Source: Agelas oroides
Taxonomy: Eukaryota > Porifera > Demospongiae > Agelasida > Agelasidae
Reading direction: 5' to 3'
Assembly: GCA_949130485.1 (NCBI GenBank)
Contig: OX422202.1
Coordinates: 5,115,292-5,179,291, forward strand
Length of the DNA: 64,000 nucleotides
A model generated the notes under the pieces. It saw nothing but the letters and a program-made list of their open reading frames with translations, was not told the origin of the DNA and did no database searches. A program made the translations under genes and the position numbers. Positions 12,071-23,800 of the stretch are shown one piece after another (the stretch's first letter is position 1; each line of letters starts with the position of its first letter).

Positions 12071-12598
12071 ATAGCCCCATATCCCTACATCTTTTTCACA
12101 CTACAGTTAGACAGTGCATGGAGTCTTCCTAAAACGTACCACAAGTTCACAACCTTTACTGGCAGTTCATGCCTGTAGCCTTGTTCTCAGGCCACTTCCT
12201 CCTCCCACATGGCCTGGGAATGAGGCTAGTATGATCCAGCAGTATGCCTTGTAGGTAGCTTACAGTGGTACCTTGGTGGCATTATGTTATACGCGCCCTA
12301 CAACTTAAGCAGTGAATTGGAATAGACTGCAGACTGATGATAGTGTACATGGCATGGTTTTAGCCTCATCCCCAGGCCACTTTCCTCCTCCCACATGGCC
12401 TAGGTAAAGAACAAGCAAACCTTAGGCGCTGAGCTTGAGTGGGCTACAGACTGATCAACAGACTGATCATAGTAATCAGTGTGTAAAACTCAAGTGCTCG
12501 TGCACAGCACTAATAACTGCATGGATGGGTGCAGATTCAGCTCTCAAGCATGCTGTCTAACTGTAGTATGAAAAAGATGTAGGGATGGGGCTTTATCT
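12071..12598. repeat. Inverted-repeat element of about 530 bp
   Basis: The arms 12071-12116 and 12551-12598 are inverted copies with core CCCTACATCTTTTTCA. Between them lie a TAGCCT...AGGCTA hairpin (12176-12228) and a partial second copy (12361-12404). TSD not resolved. Confidence 0.5.
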
Positions 12599-12793
12599 AT
12601 CGTACGTCGTTCCGTAAATGCAAATTGACACTCTTTTAATCCAAAACATTGCACACGCCGAGTACAAGTGCGGACAGAATATCGAAAAGAACACGTGGCC
12701 AAAGTAAATTGTGAATAAAGACGGTACTCTATAGTCCTACTTCTGAGCCCTAACCCAGAGTTTTACAGTCAGCGGTTTAGCCTACAAGTTTTG

Positions 12794-13012
12794 TTCAACA
12801 TGGATACCCAGAGCAATCCTAGAAGAGCTCTCAAATCAGCGCAGGAGCAAGAAGATCGGCAACGGCAAAGAAACAAAAGAGGCAGAGCCCAACGTGCTGC
12901 AGAGACAGCGGAACAAAGGAGCAAGCGGTTGAGAAAACGGAGGGAGAGGGATCGTGCCAGGCGCACTGCTCAAACTGCTAGTGAACTGTGGTGCCGAGTG
13001 GAAGATCCATGA
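12794..13012 (+). pseudogene. Arg/Glu-rich exon-like fragment (possible transposon helicase N-terminus)
   Basis: The frame encodes repeated AETAEQR and RRERDRARR blocks. Such blocks occur in the N-terminal parts of PIF1/Helitron-like proteins that I recall from cnidarians and sponges. It stops after about 70 codons and no helicase domain follows. The assignment is weak, because low-complexity basic sequence can arise otherwise. Confidence 0.3.
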
Positions 13013-14096
13013 CTGGAGGAAGCTGGCCAAACTCTCCAAGATAGAGCAGCCACCAAACACTTACTGGGACTTTTGGGGAAACACCTGACGTAGCCGTCGG
13101 TCAATCTGTCCAAACACCTTACGTCCAACCATTGACAAATTATCACCCGTACTTGCACACCTGGTTACAAGAGACAAAACAACAAACAATACTTTCACAG
13201 TTGTGATGTAATGTGTACTGACTGCTATCACCCTTCCATATTGTACTCTACCGCTCGCTCAGGCTCACCCCAAGATGCCTTGCATCTACACTAGTATTGA
13301 AAGAATCTTCGAAAGCATCTTACGGCTGTATTGGCATTCTGTTCAGCAAGTAGTTCACCAACATCCTTGGTTGTGGCTGAAGTATTATAGTTATTACAAC
13401 TTGTACAGACTCACAATGACTGGTACTTTGCTTATGTTGCTGTTATTGCATGATTGCAAACTCCTTAGTTAGCTGCATGCATGTGGAATATAACATGGCT
13501 ATATGTATATTCAAAACCAGGAGCTAACAAGTTTAAAAATTCATGCAAAGAAGCTCTCTCCTACATGAAAGATGTTTTTAAAACTAATCATGCTGACAGT
13601 ATTCAGTCTTACAAAAGCAGGATGAGCTTTGGAAGTCCTTCATTTTTCTTTCCTTGAAACCCGTCACACATAAGTGACAGTAAGCCACATCTTTCCCTGC
13701 GTTGCAGTGTATGTACATGTAGAAGCAGCCACTGTTGGAACCACAAAGGTTGGAAAGACCAAGTACCTTCCTTTGAAAGGGCACATATGGCAGTTTGGAA
13801 ATGAAAAATCCGAGGTTGGTAGAGCTAGGGAACACGAGAAGTCTAGCAGGTCTGTCAGACATTATTGCGAGCAGCTTGTCATCTTTATCGAAAGTGGTAC
13901 ATGGACCATGCAGAAATGTATCATACAGTGTGCACTCTCAGGCAGCCCCACATTCTGCTGTAAGCATGCCCATTGCTGTGAATATTAAATTAATTTAGTG
14001 ATTGCAGATTTTTGGGTAAGGCCAGCGATGATTGTTGTTGTGTGAAACTCAAGCGCTGGAGTTGCTTGGGGTTGGCTAGGACAATATGTAGTAAAC

Positions 14097-14575
14097 TCAC
14101 CATTTTTCAACACAATGGGCTTCATCCACTATGAGGCCCACAAGGTTATATTCTTGACCTAAACACCTCCTTCCACCGAAGTATTTTCAGCAGTGATTTA
14201 GGACTCATAAACACGAGAGTAAAGACTCCTTTTTCAACTTGCTGGCGAATGCTTTCATCAGTTGGTTCTTTTCCAATGAATGCAGCCTTGAGCCCTCTGT
14301 TCTTGAACATAGCAACTTGGTCCACCATCAAAGCAGTCAGTGGACAAACTACTGCAACGATGCAGCTGCTAGGATTTGTCCCTGAAGGTTCTCCTTACTT
14401 TTAGATCGTATGTACTCAAAAGCTGATGGTAGGGCAACGCAACAACGAGATTTCCCACTCCCTGTTAGAAGACACGCAAAACACATCCTTTCCTGCCAAA
14501 AATGCTTGCAGAATGTGCTTTTGTTCATCCGTGGGCTCACCGTAGCCCAACTTTTGAACTCCAAACAACACTGCT
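14097..14575 (-). pseudogene. RecQ-family DNA helicase fragment
   Basis: On the minus strand the pieces in order are GYGEPTDEQKHILQAFLAGKD (motif 0 region), TGSGKSRCC (Walker A), PLTALMVDQVAMFKNRG (motif Ia), LVFMSPKSLLKI and VDEAHCVEKW (DEAH, Walker B). They lie in more than one frame, with at least two frame changes, so this copy is broken. The Walker B exon ends at a good GTGAGT donor. Downstream motifs III-VI are not found. This may be a host gene relic or a helicase carried by a mobile element. The copy at 21676-22047 is related. Confidence 0.65.
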
Positions 14576-14739
14576 GTCAGATTCTAAAACTCGTGGTCGT
14601 TTCCCACTTCGCTTTGTGTTGTTCAAACTTGAGCCAGGAAATCCAGTCTGAAACAGAAATGTGTGTAATTCCAGACAGTATATTTTGTACCACCCCAAAT
14701 GCTAGTTATATAGAAGAACAAAGTATTTTACCTGGAACA

Positions 14740-15290
14740 GTGAAGTATTGCTCAGGTGCAAAGGTGGTTGCTGTTGTTATGATATAGCTTCAGACGACAT
14801 GCATTCACACTGCTCCTGAGCAGAAGGCCTGTTGTGGGGTTGTGCAGTCTGAAAACATTTTTCCCCAAGGTGTTCATCAATCTCGTATGGTCCGAGGTAC
14901 CAGGCCTGAAATTCATCCCCCTTCCTTCCATCCCTAGCGCTGTTCCATCGGAGGACAAGGCTGCCTGGTTTCAACTTCTGTAATAGCAAGGCAACAAAAC
15001 TAAGTAATTGGGGACTAAGGTTTGAACTTCTATACAATGTGGCAATACATATATCACAGTCAATTAAAAGTACAAAACTCACCACTGATTTGGTATGCTT
15101 TCGGTCATAGTACTCCTTCTGCTGCTTCTGCGCCTTCTGAATGTTGTCATGCACCTGCCCGTTGACCCCCTTCTTCATGTCCTTCATCTTGTCAATAAAG
15201 GCTTCCAGTTCAGACTCATCTGTCTCATCTTCATCATCCGTCTTATCAGCAACTCCAGACAAAAACTCTACCTCGATTGGTAGGACAGGT
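14740..15290 (-). mobile_element. Ty3/Gypsy fossil: integrase C-terminal part
   Basis: A broken remnant with an acidic segment, a QKEYYDRKH-type motif and a downstream strand resembling the integrase C-terminal domain of Ty3/Gypsy elements (LKPGSLVLRW, YLGPYEIDE). No LTRs were recognised near it. It looks old. Confidence 0.6.
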
Positions 15291-15589
15291 TGACTACAAG
15301 AGGGAGCAGTAGGTCACAGTGTAATGAATAGCACTGAAGTGCTTAACCCTCGGCGCATAATATTAATGCAGAGTCACAGGACATAGCTAAGTAGGCGAAG
15401 GAAATTCATGCGGTATGATGGTACACTAGATAGCTAGCTGAGACTACACAAAGTCGTACAGGATAACAGTGTCCCAAGTTGTCCTACTAGCCCTTTACCT
15501 TCCCCCAACAAACCCCTCCCTAATGTAGTGAGCATGTGTAGTGAGTAGGGAATCTGTGGGATACTCCCTGGTAATCCTGGATATGTACC

Positions 15590-15766
15590 ATGCCTTACAT
15601 ACATATTGTAGCAGTATTGACCATGCCTGTACATACATATTGTAGCAGTATTGACCATGCATGTACATACATATTGTAGCAGTATTGAGCATGCATGTAC
15701 ATACATATTGTAGCAGTATTGACCATGCATGTACATACATATTGTAGCAGTATTGACCATGCATGA
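15590..15766. repeat. 34-bp tandem repeat, about five copies
   Basis: Units containing ACATATTGTAGCAGTATTGA recur every 34 bp. Overlapping minus-strand open frames are by-products, since 34 is not a multiple of three and all frames stay open. Confidence 0.95.
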
Positions 15767-16099
15767 ACGACCTTAATTGCACGTGGGCGTACCCGAGACT
15801 CAGAACAGGAAAAAGAGCGAAGGTAGCGGCCAACTTATTACATGTATCTAGTTATCGGGGGTTGAATATCATACACACCGAGCATTGAACGTATAGTTGG
15901 TTGAACAACGCGCAAAACGTTGCCTTTCTGTTTTAGTCCTATTTTGATTACGTCATGCTTACGTAGAAAAATGCGATACATATTCGCGTTCCGGGGGAGC
16001 CTGGGAACGAGGCTACAACTAGCGCTCGCCGTGACTAGCGGCTAGAGACAGGAATAAAACCCATTAGTAAACTTTGACCTCTAGTGCATAATTGTGTAT

Positions 16100-17275
16100 C
16101 TGAACACGCGCGCACCGCGATTGAGCTACTTTTCTCGTTCCCAGTCTGTGCAATGCGACTGGTTTCGAAGTTACATTAATGACTGACTGTAGAAATGGCT
16201 GGTGCAGAATTTGTGAAATTGCCCTCCACTAGCTACAAAGCACACATCTGTCCACCTCTGCCAATCCACATCTCATCTTCAAACAACCCTGCAGGACCTG
16301 ACTTCAATCAGAACCTCAACCTAACGTGGCCAGATGTCTTTCCCATGAGCCCATGTACCTCTCTGCCCCCTGCTGTTCTTTAACTACTTTCCATGTCTAC
16401 CTGTTCTAGACAGTTTGCTCAGTTTTGTTCTTTTTGTTCCTATCTTCCTTTTCTGAACTGCTGCATGTGCTGCCGACCCTGACTCTTAGCCTTTCTCAGT
16501 AGTATATCGTATTCCTCCCTCCATGGAGTTACAGGTTGTACAGGATGGGTGGAAGAAAATTGCTGTGGGAGCTATTAGAACAGTGGCATAAGAAGCAGTT
16601 TGTTGGGAGATGGGCTGGAAAAAGAAGAAGAGAGATGTGGAAAGAGATTCTGGAAGTTTTGGTTAAGAGAGATTGGTGAAACCAGATAATGAAAGAGCCA
16701 GGTGTAGGTTTACTAAGAAGTATTATCATGGCTCAATTAACATAGAAACACTGAGTTTAGGACAAGGAGCATAATGTTATTATTACAATTTGTGAATGAA
16801 GTTGACAGGTTACACAAGCAAAAAGGACGTTCTGCCTGCTGAGCACATTTGTACTCCAGTGTGAGTGATATCCATCTGTAGCTCCAACACAGCTGCACTA
16901 AGTCCTGAAATGAAAGATACAAAGCATTACAAGTGTCAGGCAAAGTATACCAATCAAATTCTGCTCTGAGCTATGCATGGATTGACTCACTGTGTACATA
17001 TTTAGGTGGCATCTATATAGATACAAACCATTTTTCCGTAACTGTGACATAAATTTGTGATCTCCCTCCCCTATCCTCATAATGTCATGCCTACCATCAA
17101 ATGCTGATCAGACACTGCCCTCAAATAGCAGCTGCACAATTGGAAGTAAAACGTCCTTGAATAGTAGCCATGGCCAGTGTATGAAACAGATGATGGTCAT
17201 CTTATAGCTATAGCACTAAGGCTACTGTGGGATATTCCATTTCGTAATTGTTTGCATGTAACAGGCTTATTTTAA
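16100..17275. other. No gene recognised
   Basis: A 62-codon plus-strand frame starts with ATG at 16195 (MAGAEFVKLP) and ends at 16383. No domain or splice partner was found. Nothing else can be supported here. Confidence 0.3.
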
Positions 17276-17284
17276 TGAGTCTAC

Positions 17285-17804
17285 TAGTCTGGCAAAGCCG
17301 GACCCAAGCGCACAGCACAAGGATCTGGTCTAATGTCTATACCTGACCTGTGCATCATGGAATGTGTATTAACTGGTTATTATAAGCTTATTCATGATAT
17401 GAATGTCATTATAACACGGGAATTGATGTACATTCTTTCTGCCTGCGTCTGAAACGTGATTGACAAGCAGTACAATGTTATCTTGGCTGTGTACTGAATA
17501 CAGGTGGTAAGCTACCAGGGCTGAGCTTACCAAACGGAAAGGGAAGGAAGCCAGGCAGAGATACATCCCTTAGCCTGTGGAAAGAACAGCGATGCCATCA
17601 CGCTCTTGCAGGAAGGTAGTTTACTAATAACTTTAGCTGTTCTTCCTCCAAACTATGGTAGACTAAAGTTGCTAGATACAGCCTTTGCGCTTCCATTCAA
17701 AGCTATGACATATCAACCAGATGTTCTATATACATTCCTGTGGCGTTCCGCGATTTGATTGGAGCTGCAATATAGACCAGACCCTCACACGCTTCGCCAG
17801 ACTA
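17285..17804. mobile_element. Non-autonomous TIR element with 9-bp TSD
   Basis: Ends TAGTCTGGCAAAGC and, inverted, TAGTCTGGCGAAGC. An exact 9-bp TSD TGAGTCTAC lies at 17276-17284 and 17805-17813. It has no coding capacity. The TSD length fits Mutator-like elements. Confidence 0.75.
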
Positions 17805-18050
17805 TGAGTCTACCTCCCTCACTCTTAACGTCAGAATGTTATTTTTGGGAAAAAATAGTTTGTAAACTGTCCCCTTACTGTTAGAAATGAACTTCCTCTC
17901 CACTTTAGGTCATGTATATAAAACTTGACATCAGAACTGGCCAGTGGGGAACTGGTTTTACCAACTCTGTATATTTTCTTTCATGAAATAAATTTACTAT
18001 AGCTAGTGTCATCTATGTAGCTACCCTAGATCTACGCAGCTACAATACTC

Positions 18051-19553
18051 GGATCATGTAGGATATCCGACTCCCGCGCCGAAACGAAAGGGGGCGTGGC
18101 CTACAGGCACGTGGTGCCACGCCCACTCCATTCTGCTGATGCGCAAGGCTGCGCCCACCCACTTAGGGGCCGCATGCACGTGTTGAGATGTGGAATCTAC
18201 GTATGAAGAGTGGAGTGGGTATAAAAGCAGGCAGTATAAAATAGGTGATCTGTGTGTATAAATGTTTGAAACTGAAGACGTAAGAAAATGGAGTAGCTAC
18301 CTATTGGCTGCAAGTACAAAAGTAAGTTAAAAGAATGTGCAAGTTGGTTATTAGCTAACTAGCTACACGGGTTATTAGCTAACTACACGGGGTACTGGGT
18401 TGCAATATCACCAATAATTGAATCAAAACACTGCCTAGCTGTCCGTCCATACCTCTCCCTATACATATACTCATCAAGGTAGCTTGCCAGCTGGTGCTCA
18501 TGACACCCGCGCATCCTTTTGAGTTTAATTTTAATCCTATTCCAGTAGGATTCGACATTCTGTATGTGCACCCCACTTGGTGAAACAAACTCCACCGAAT
18601 GGTTGACAACATCATGATTGCTAACATTTGGAAGAGATGCCACGTGGTTGTATGCAGCCCATTCATCAGACCACACTACTGTTCCAGGAACAACATGCTG
18701 CTGAATGATTGGAAGTAGGGTGGTGGCATCTCTTTTCGGTACAATCTGTACATACCCTAAGGCTGGTTCTACTGAAGTATCCACCATCCCAAATACCCAT
18801 ATCTGTGATCTTGGGGGGCGTCCTCGATGACCCTAAAGAAATAATGTTAGCACATGATGATGACATTATTAATATTCATCAGGATTGTGCTATACCTTTG
18901 GCTTGTGCCTGAAAAGTGATTCATCTATCTGGACAACCTTGCCAGGACCTCCCAGTCGAGTTGGATTCTGAATCAATTTGGTGGAACACACTTCCCTAAA
19001 CCACTGATATGCGTCAATTGCTGTGTCTCTGCCTACTCTGGCCTCTTCTGCTGCATCAGTTGCTGGGTATTCACGCACCCACCAATACAGCAATACAAGC
19101 CATTGCTGAAGGGTTAGTTTACTTTTGCTGAAGAAGCTTCCAGCTCTCAACGACTTGGTGGTCTTGCAAGAGGCACAGCGAAAGATGCAGCCATCAGAGG
19201 TGTCAGATTTCTGTCTCAGTGTCATTGCAGTGCCACAGTTGCTGCACACCATGTTGGAGGCTAGCAAGTGCTTCTGCTGCAGGAAGTCTATCAGCTCCTC
19301 AGTGTTACCAAATATAACAGGGCCAATATCTAGGATAGAAATATTCCCAGCCATTTTACGTGCATATACTTTCCCGCACAATTGCCGCTCTTTTTTGTAC
19401 CAGTTAGTGACTGCGCATGCGTGCAAGCCTGGTTATCATTAGTGGGTGGGCGTGGCCTTGTGCATCAGCGGAATGGAGTGGGCGTGGTACCACGTGCCTG
19501 TAGGCCACGCCCCCTTTCGTTTCGGCGCGGGAGTCGGATATCCTACATGATCC
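18051..19553 (-). mobile_element. Complete Merlin-family DNA transposon
   Basis: 1503 bp with 113-bp terminal inverted repeats (18051-18163 and 19441-19553) starting GGATCATGTAGGATATCCG and differing at only about five positions. An exact 8-bp TSD CAATACTC lies at 18043-18050 and 19554-19561. It carries one spliced transposase gene on the minus strand. Clean TSDs and near-identical TIRs point to a recent insertion. 8-9 bp TSDs and an IS1016/ISXO2-like transposase define Merlin. Confidence 0.93.
18383..19354 (-). CDS. Merlin transposase (IS1016/ISXO2-like DDE)
   Basis: Two exons, 19354-18896 and 18832-18383, are joined by a 63-bp GT-AG intron (18833-18895). The intron starts GTATAG, ends TTTCTTTAG and lies between codons. 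The product is 302 aa from the ATG at 19354. The open frame runs 24 codons further up but without an ATG. The N-terminal half has a zinc ribbon (CSNCGTAM...CASCKT). The DDE triad is plausibly the D of VVQIDES, the D of VWSDEWAAYN and the E of NVESYWNRIK. The intron splits the catalytic domain just after IDESLFRHKPK. There are no internal stops, so the enzyme may be functional. It should bind the 113-bp TIRs and cut and paste the element in the nucleus. Its start lies 87 bp inside the right TIR. A TATAAAA-like motif near 18219 is on the other strand and is not its promoter. Confidence 0.88.
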
Positions 19554-19859
19554 CAATACTCACCTCAATATTATCAATCTTCCTCGCCTTTTACAAATGG
19601 AAATGCCACGTGGCACTGGCCTCACCTGGGTCTGCATGGAACGAGGTTTTCTCATTGGTTTGGAACCGCGGCGTAAAAGGTCAAAGTTCACTAATGAGTT
19701 TTATTCCTGTCTCTAGCCGCTAGTTCGCCGTGGCAAACGAATTGCAGCATAACTCTTGAACGAAACGTTCTTGGCGAAATCGGCTCAATTTAAACACATC
19801 CTCATTCAGTTTAAAGCCTATCTGTGTTCAAACTTCAGAGATTTAGCCGCCTGGTAAGC

Positions 19860-19956
19860 CAAGCTAGTTGTAACACACAGACAGACACACAGACACACAG
19901 ACACACAGACAAACGAAGTACTGTAACCCTCGCTGCGCATGCGCGCCGAGGGTTAA
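19860..19956. repeat. (CAGA/CACA)n tract followed by GC-rich palindrome
   Basis: An ACAGACAC-type microsatellite (about 19875-19914) is followed by a palindrome of about 32 bp running TAACCCTCG...CGAGGGTTA with a GCGCATGCGC centre. A similar tract plus weaker palindrome is at 38424-38512. It looks like the shared 3' terminus of a repeat family. Confidence 0.5.
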
Positions 19957-19999
19957 TAATACATGCACTAGCTTCCTACAAACTGCTTATAAAAATACA

Positions 20000-20960
20000 A
20001 ATCCCAAGTCCAGCTATAATCGTATCTTACCAAAGATACACCACCCCGAAAGGCGACTTCTTGATGGACCTCTGTACCGCCATTCTGTGGCCAAACAAAA
20101 CACCGTCAATGTGCTGATCCCAGTCATCCTGCTCTTTCTTCACCAGCTTCAGGAGGGCGCGCTGAATTGTCTGATTAAATCGCTCAACCAAGCCATTTGT
20201 CTGAGGGTGATAGGCAGTTGAGATCCGATGGTTTGTTTTTGTCAGTGCAAACTGGTCCTGGCTCACATGGTTGACAAATTCTCATCCCTGGTCACTGATA
20301 ACAATTTTGGTGCATCCAAACCTAATATGAATATTGAATGTATTTAAGTGCTACACTAATAGTGGCCTCGGCCTAATCAAACAATATCATTACGTGCACA
20401 TCATCTTGTAGAGGAAGAGAGCAACCCCTTTTGCACTCTTATCAGGCAGTGGCTCTGCCTCTGGCCACTTACGTAGAAAAGTAATCCACCAGCGTTACAA
20501 TGTATTTATTGCCCCATGGTGTTTCAGGCAGCGGCCCCATCACATCAATTCCAACCTGCAGATAGGTAGACAAATAGTACAATGCCATTAGAAGCAACCA
20601 GCATGTTGATTGGATGCACAGCTAGTCCACATGGTATATTCCCTGTTTGCCTACTCTTATTTATTACAGCTCTATCATTAAAAACTTACCATCCTTCACA
20701 CTTCCAGCTCAACTTTGATGGGGTGAAGGGATGGCGAATTTGCCATCATTTGTTCGTTGGAAAATGTTACATGACGCAGCACCTCCTTTGCCTTTTCAGG
20801 CCAGTAGAAACAAGATACTATCTTTTCATATGTATTGTCTCGCCCAAAGTGGCCACCTAGGGAGACAAACAGTTTTTGAATTGCATAGGAAGTAAAATAC
20901 CGATCATATAGCACCTACCATGAGGACTGGAATGGCAGGATTCCACGATGCTTTACCTTT
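20000..20960 (-). mobile_element. Ty3/Gypsy fossil: integrase zinc-binding and core parts
   Basis: A broken remnant with a GHFGRDNTYEKI/FYWPE zinc-binding-domain segment, and downstream the STAYHPQTNGLVERFNQ signature of the retroviral-type integrase core. It contains several breaks. No LTRs were recognised. Probably old. This second copy overlaps in content with the fossil at 28680-29400, so at least two elements are represented. Confidence 0.75.
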
Positions 20961-20969
20961 CCTCCTCCG

Positions 20970-21670
20970 TTCGCACCACTATCTTTCATCTTCTGTCGGG
21001 GCTGCCGCTGGCCAACTTCGACACCTTGCTGGTGCCAGCAGGCGAGTAGTATAGAACGCCATCCTCCGCTCAGAAGTGCTCGAGAGACTTTCGCCGAATG
21101 ATGTGGTGTTGGTTCTTAGAAGAACTGGTTGGATATCGATGGAAAGCCGCATAGTCGTAGAGTTGATCACTGCCAGTCCCATGTCTCTCGTTCTGCACCT
21201 TTCACAACCCAAATATTAAAGTTGTGCGTTAAATGGGATGGGGGACATCCGGTCCTTGGAGGGGTCATCTGGTCCTTGGACCACGTGTCCAGGGGAACAG
21301 CTAGTCCTATAGGACCATGTGTCCGGGAGGACAGCTGGTCCTATCTCCCACACCGGTACCATGTAGTACTCTAAGTGTTTGTATTTGTTTTTACAACAAT
21401 ATAAAGTTATCGTCCCTAGGATTCTATTTTCATTACAGGTACTCTAGGCACAACGTTGTTATTATTGTAAATTGTAGCAATCACTGACCAATTGCGTTAA
21501 AGCTCTGCAAACAGAGTTTGCAAAATCGAACAGCTGTGTATTCGTACCAGTGCTGGGGTATTCACCTGCACACTAGAAATGCCTGGAACCAAACTAACAT
21601 GCTATACCACAAACGTGTGTTGATTGTCTGTTATTACTGGACTAATAGTCATATTATATCACTAATGTGA
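20970..21670. other. No gene recognised
   Basis: A short imperfect direct repeat (GGTCCTTGGA, GGACAGCTGGTCCTA) is seen at 21250-21345. No domain recognised. Confidence 0.3.
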
Positions 21671-21675
21671 ACTGT

Positions 21676-22047
21676 TCAACATATGTTGTAGTATCTCCTT
21701 AACCACTTGCTAACGCAATGAGCTTCATCAACGGCTATAGCAACAACTCTTGATGACAGAGGTGGGGTCAGCAACTTCTGTCTCCACTTCTCAGTAACAG
21801 CAATGGCTTCAGGTGATCTGAAAAGTAGACAGAAATCACAGCTGCACAAATCCCTTTCTGTAACCTGCAATCCCTTGGCAGCACCAGCATGGCCACTAAG
21901 TATTACAGCCTTAACACCTTGCTTCCGCAGACTCGAGACCTGATCAGTCATCAAGGAGACCAGGGGAGAAACGACAAGTACTACGCTGCTGCCAGCAGTG
22001 CTATTGCTACCGCTTAGTCGTTCGAGGTTGTAGTCAAACTCAAACAA
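21676..22047 (-). pseudogene. RecQ-family DNA helicase fragment (second copy)
   Basis: A single open stretch encodes VVLVVSPLVSLMTDQVSSLRK (motif Ia), a CDFCLLFRSPEAI segment and AIAVDEAHCVSKW (DEAH box). Typical RecQ order is kept, but the Walker A part upstream and motifs III-VI downstream are missing. After CVSKW the sequence reads GTTAAGG, at the same codon where the fragment at 14097-14575 meets its donor. That suggests a shared exon border. There is no upstream ATG in frame. It could be an isolated exon of a diverged gene, or a relic. Confidence 0.6.
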
Positions 22048-22089
22048 CGGGAAAGACGTGTTTTTGTGGCTGCCTCACAAACTGTCATA

Positions 22090-23790
22090 AGAAAAAAGTT
22101 ACATAAGAAATAATATAGTTGCATGAGCACAATAGACTCTGCAGGCATGGAGGATGGGGCAAGGCTCGCCCTTATGTGGTAGATCTAGACAAGACTCTCC
22201 CTTCGCCTTTTGTCATGTTTATGATAATTTTGCTGTTCTAAAGTACTTCATAAAACAAAACAACCCCCCCCCCCAAAAAAAGACAAAAAAAAAAACAAAC
22301 ACAAAAAAACACACGTCTAGTTGAGTTCATTATTTTCCCACCCACACACGAAAGCCTGGGAACGAGGCTACTCGCTACATAATTATGTACATGTTACATG
22401 CTTGTTATATCAACCCAACACTTTCTTGTTCATTGAGCACTTTAAGGTAGAGCTTACATATACGTGAACAATGTTCATTGGTATGTAGCAATCATGTCCC
22501 AAGTGCTATACAGTGATCGAAATCAACTTGAAAGCACTTAAGTGTGGAGCTTATATGCCAGCTGGTTGATTGAGCTAGTGCACATCAGCAACTAGCACTC
22601 TATCTGCAAGAGAAGGTGATGATCAACTGCTCAGCACATAAACCTGACCTCCTTGCTGAATATGTAGGTGCCCTTAGCATTCTAGTGGGTGTTTGCCAAC
22701 TATGCAAGGGAGTGGGAGCAGTCCTCTAAAGTACGCAGCACAAAACCTTTTGTTGTCCCAGCACCTCTGTGCACCATACATTTGAACCATGACTTGTCAT
22801 ACAATTCAGCTCTGCGTGGTGGTCTGTCTCATCGTGGCTGGGATCACATACCACATGAACCCATGTGCACTAGGTATATGGCCAACGGTAAGCTGTCTGT
22901 AATCGAGAGTGGACATCCCTGATGCTGTTGGAATTGTGGCTGTTTTGGGCGAAAAAATGCCCTCAGATACTGTCTCAGAGCATATGTAATTCCAGACCTG
23001 CATGCATAAGTATGCACTATTACTCAGCCCCCCCCCCCCCCCCCCCCCACCCAACCGTAAGTATCTTCCTCCACTGTCACTGTTCCCACAACCTTCCTAA
23101 ACTGATAGGCAAAAGACTATACTTTCAAGAGAGGCGTGGTACTCACCATTTGCAGATGTACATGATATTACTCCATAAAAAGACAAAATGTTGTACACTT
23201 GTTGTTCTCAAGGCCCAAAGAGGAGGAAGGGAAAGGGCAGGGCATTCAGGGTGTTTCATATCTGCTCCACTTACCAATCTGCATCATGTGTGCCCAAGTG
23301 TGCAATTGTTCATTCAAATAAGTGCCATGGTACGTATTTATCTTCGAGCTTCTCGTAAAGGCTTTCAACCTCTTCAAGTTTCTTGCCAAGTGATTCCCTG
23401 TGGGCACTTTTTTTGCATGCTGCTAAGTCCTCTTCATCACTGCCAGTCGTAGCTGGTGATGGTGATGATTGTTACCTTCAGCACTACCTAAAGCACTACC
23501 TGAAGCAGTTACTCCATCACACCAATCTTGTGTGCAAATTTGTAAGCTTCATGCAAACATGTCACAGAAGCACACACCAGGGTAGCTATGTCAAACAATT
23601 GTGCGTCAGCAAGAAATCTTTGGAGGAAGAAATTTTGCAGAAGACATTTTCACAAGCTGGTGTTTGATTGTGAAAATCACGGAAATTCTGCCTTGCGAAA
23701 ATTTCTCGCTATGCAGTGCATATGAGATAATGTTTTATTTGGGTTTTTTTTAACTATATCACCCGGATCCGCCTGTCGTCCCTATGTAAA
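22090..23790. other. No gene recognised; simple sequence
   Basis: A mixed poly-C/poly-A tract is at 22261-22312, a poly-C run at about 23028-23048, and a TAGCCT-type terminus at 22353-22370. Several open frames of 60-170 codons show no domains. Confidence 0.4.
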
Positions 23791-23800
23791 TATTCCACTC

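Larger units (their letters stand above)
15347..19952. mobile_element. Candidate TTAA-bounded composite element
   Basis: TTAA (15343-15346) is followed by CCCTCGGCGC. The inverted GCGCCGAGGG is followed by TTAA (19953-19956). Inside, 16021-16092 and 19660-19740 are inverted copies of one repeat (core CTAGAGACAGGAATAAAAC). TTAA duplication and a CCC start would fit piggyBac or Kolobok types, but no such transposase is seen. The right terminus is itself a palindrome that follows a CAGA microsatellite, so the pairing may be chance. Confidence 0.3.

Noticed and set aside
15434-15833. Two overlapping minus-strand frames of about 110 codons with CYNMYV repeats
   Set aside because: They come from the 34-bp tandem repeat and have no recognisable protein features.
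18214-18240. TATAAAA-like boxes near the left end of the Merlin element
   Set aside because: They point along the plus strand, while the transposase is read from the other end on the minus strand.
22922-23452. 176-codon plus-strand frame with a Pro run
   Set aside because: The Pro run is a poly-C tract and the rest has no domain or conserved look.
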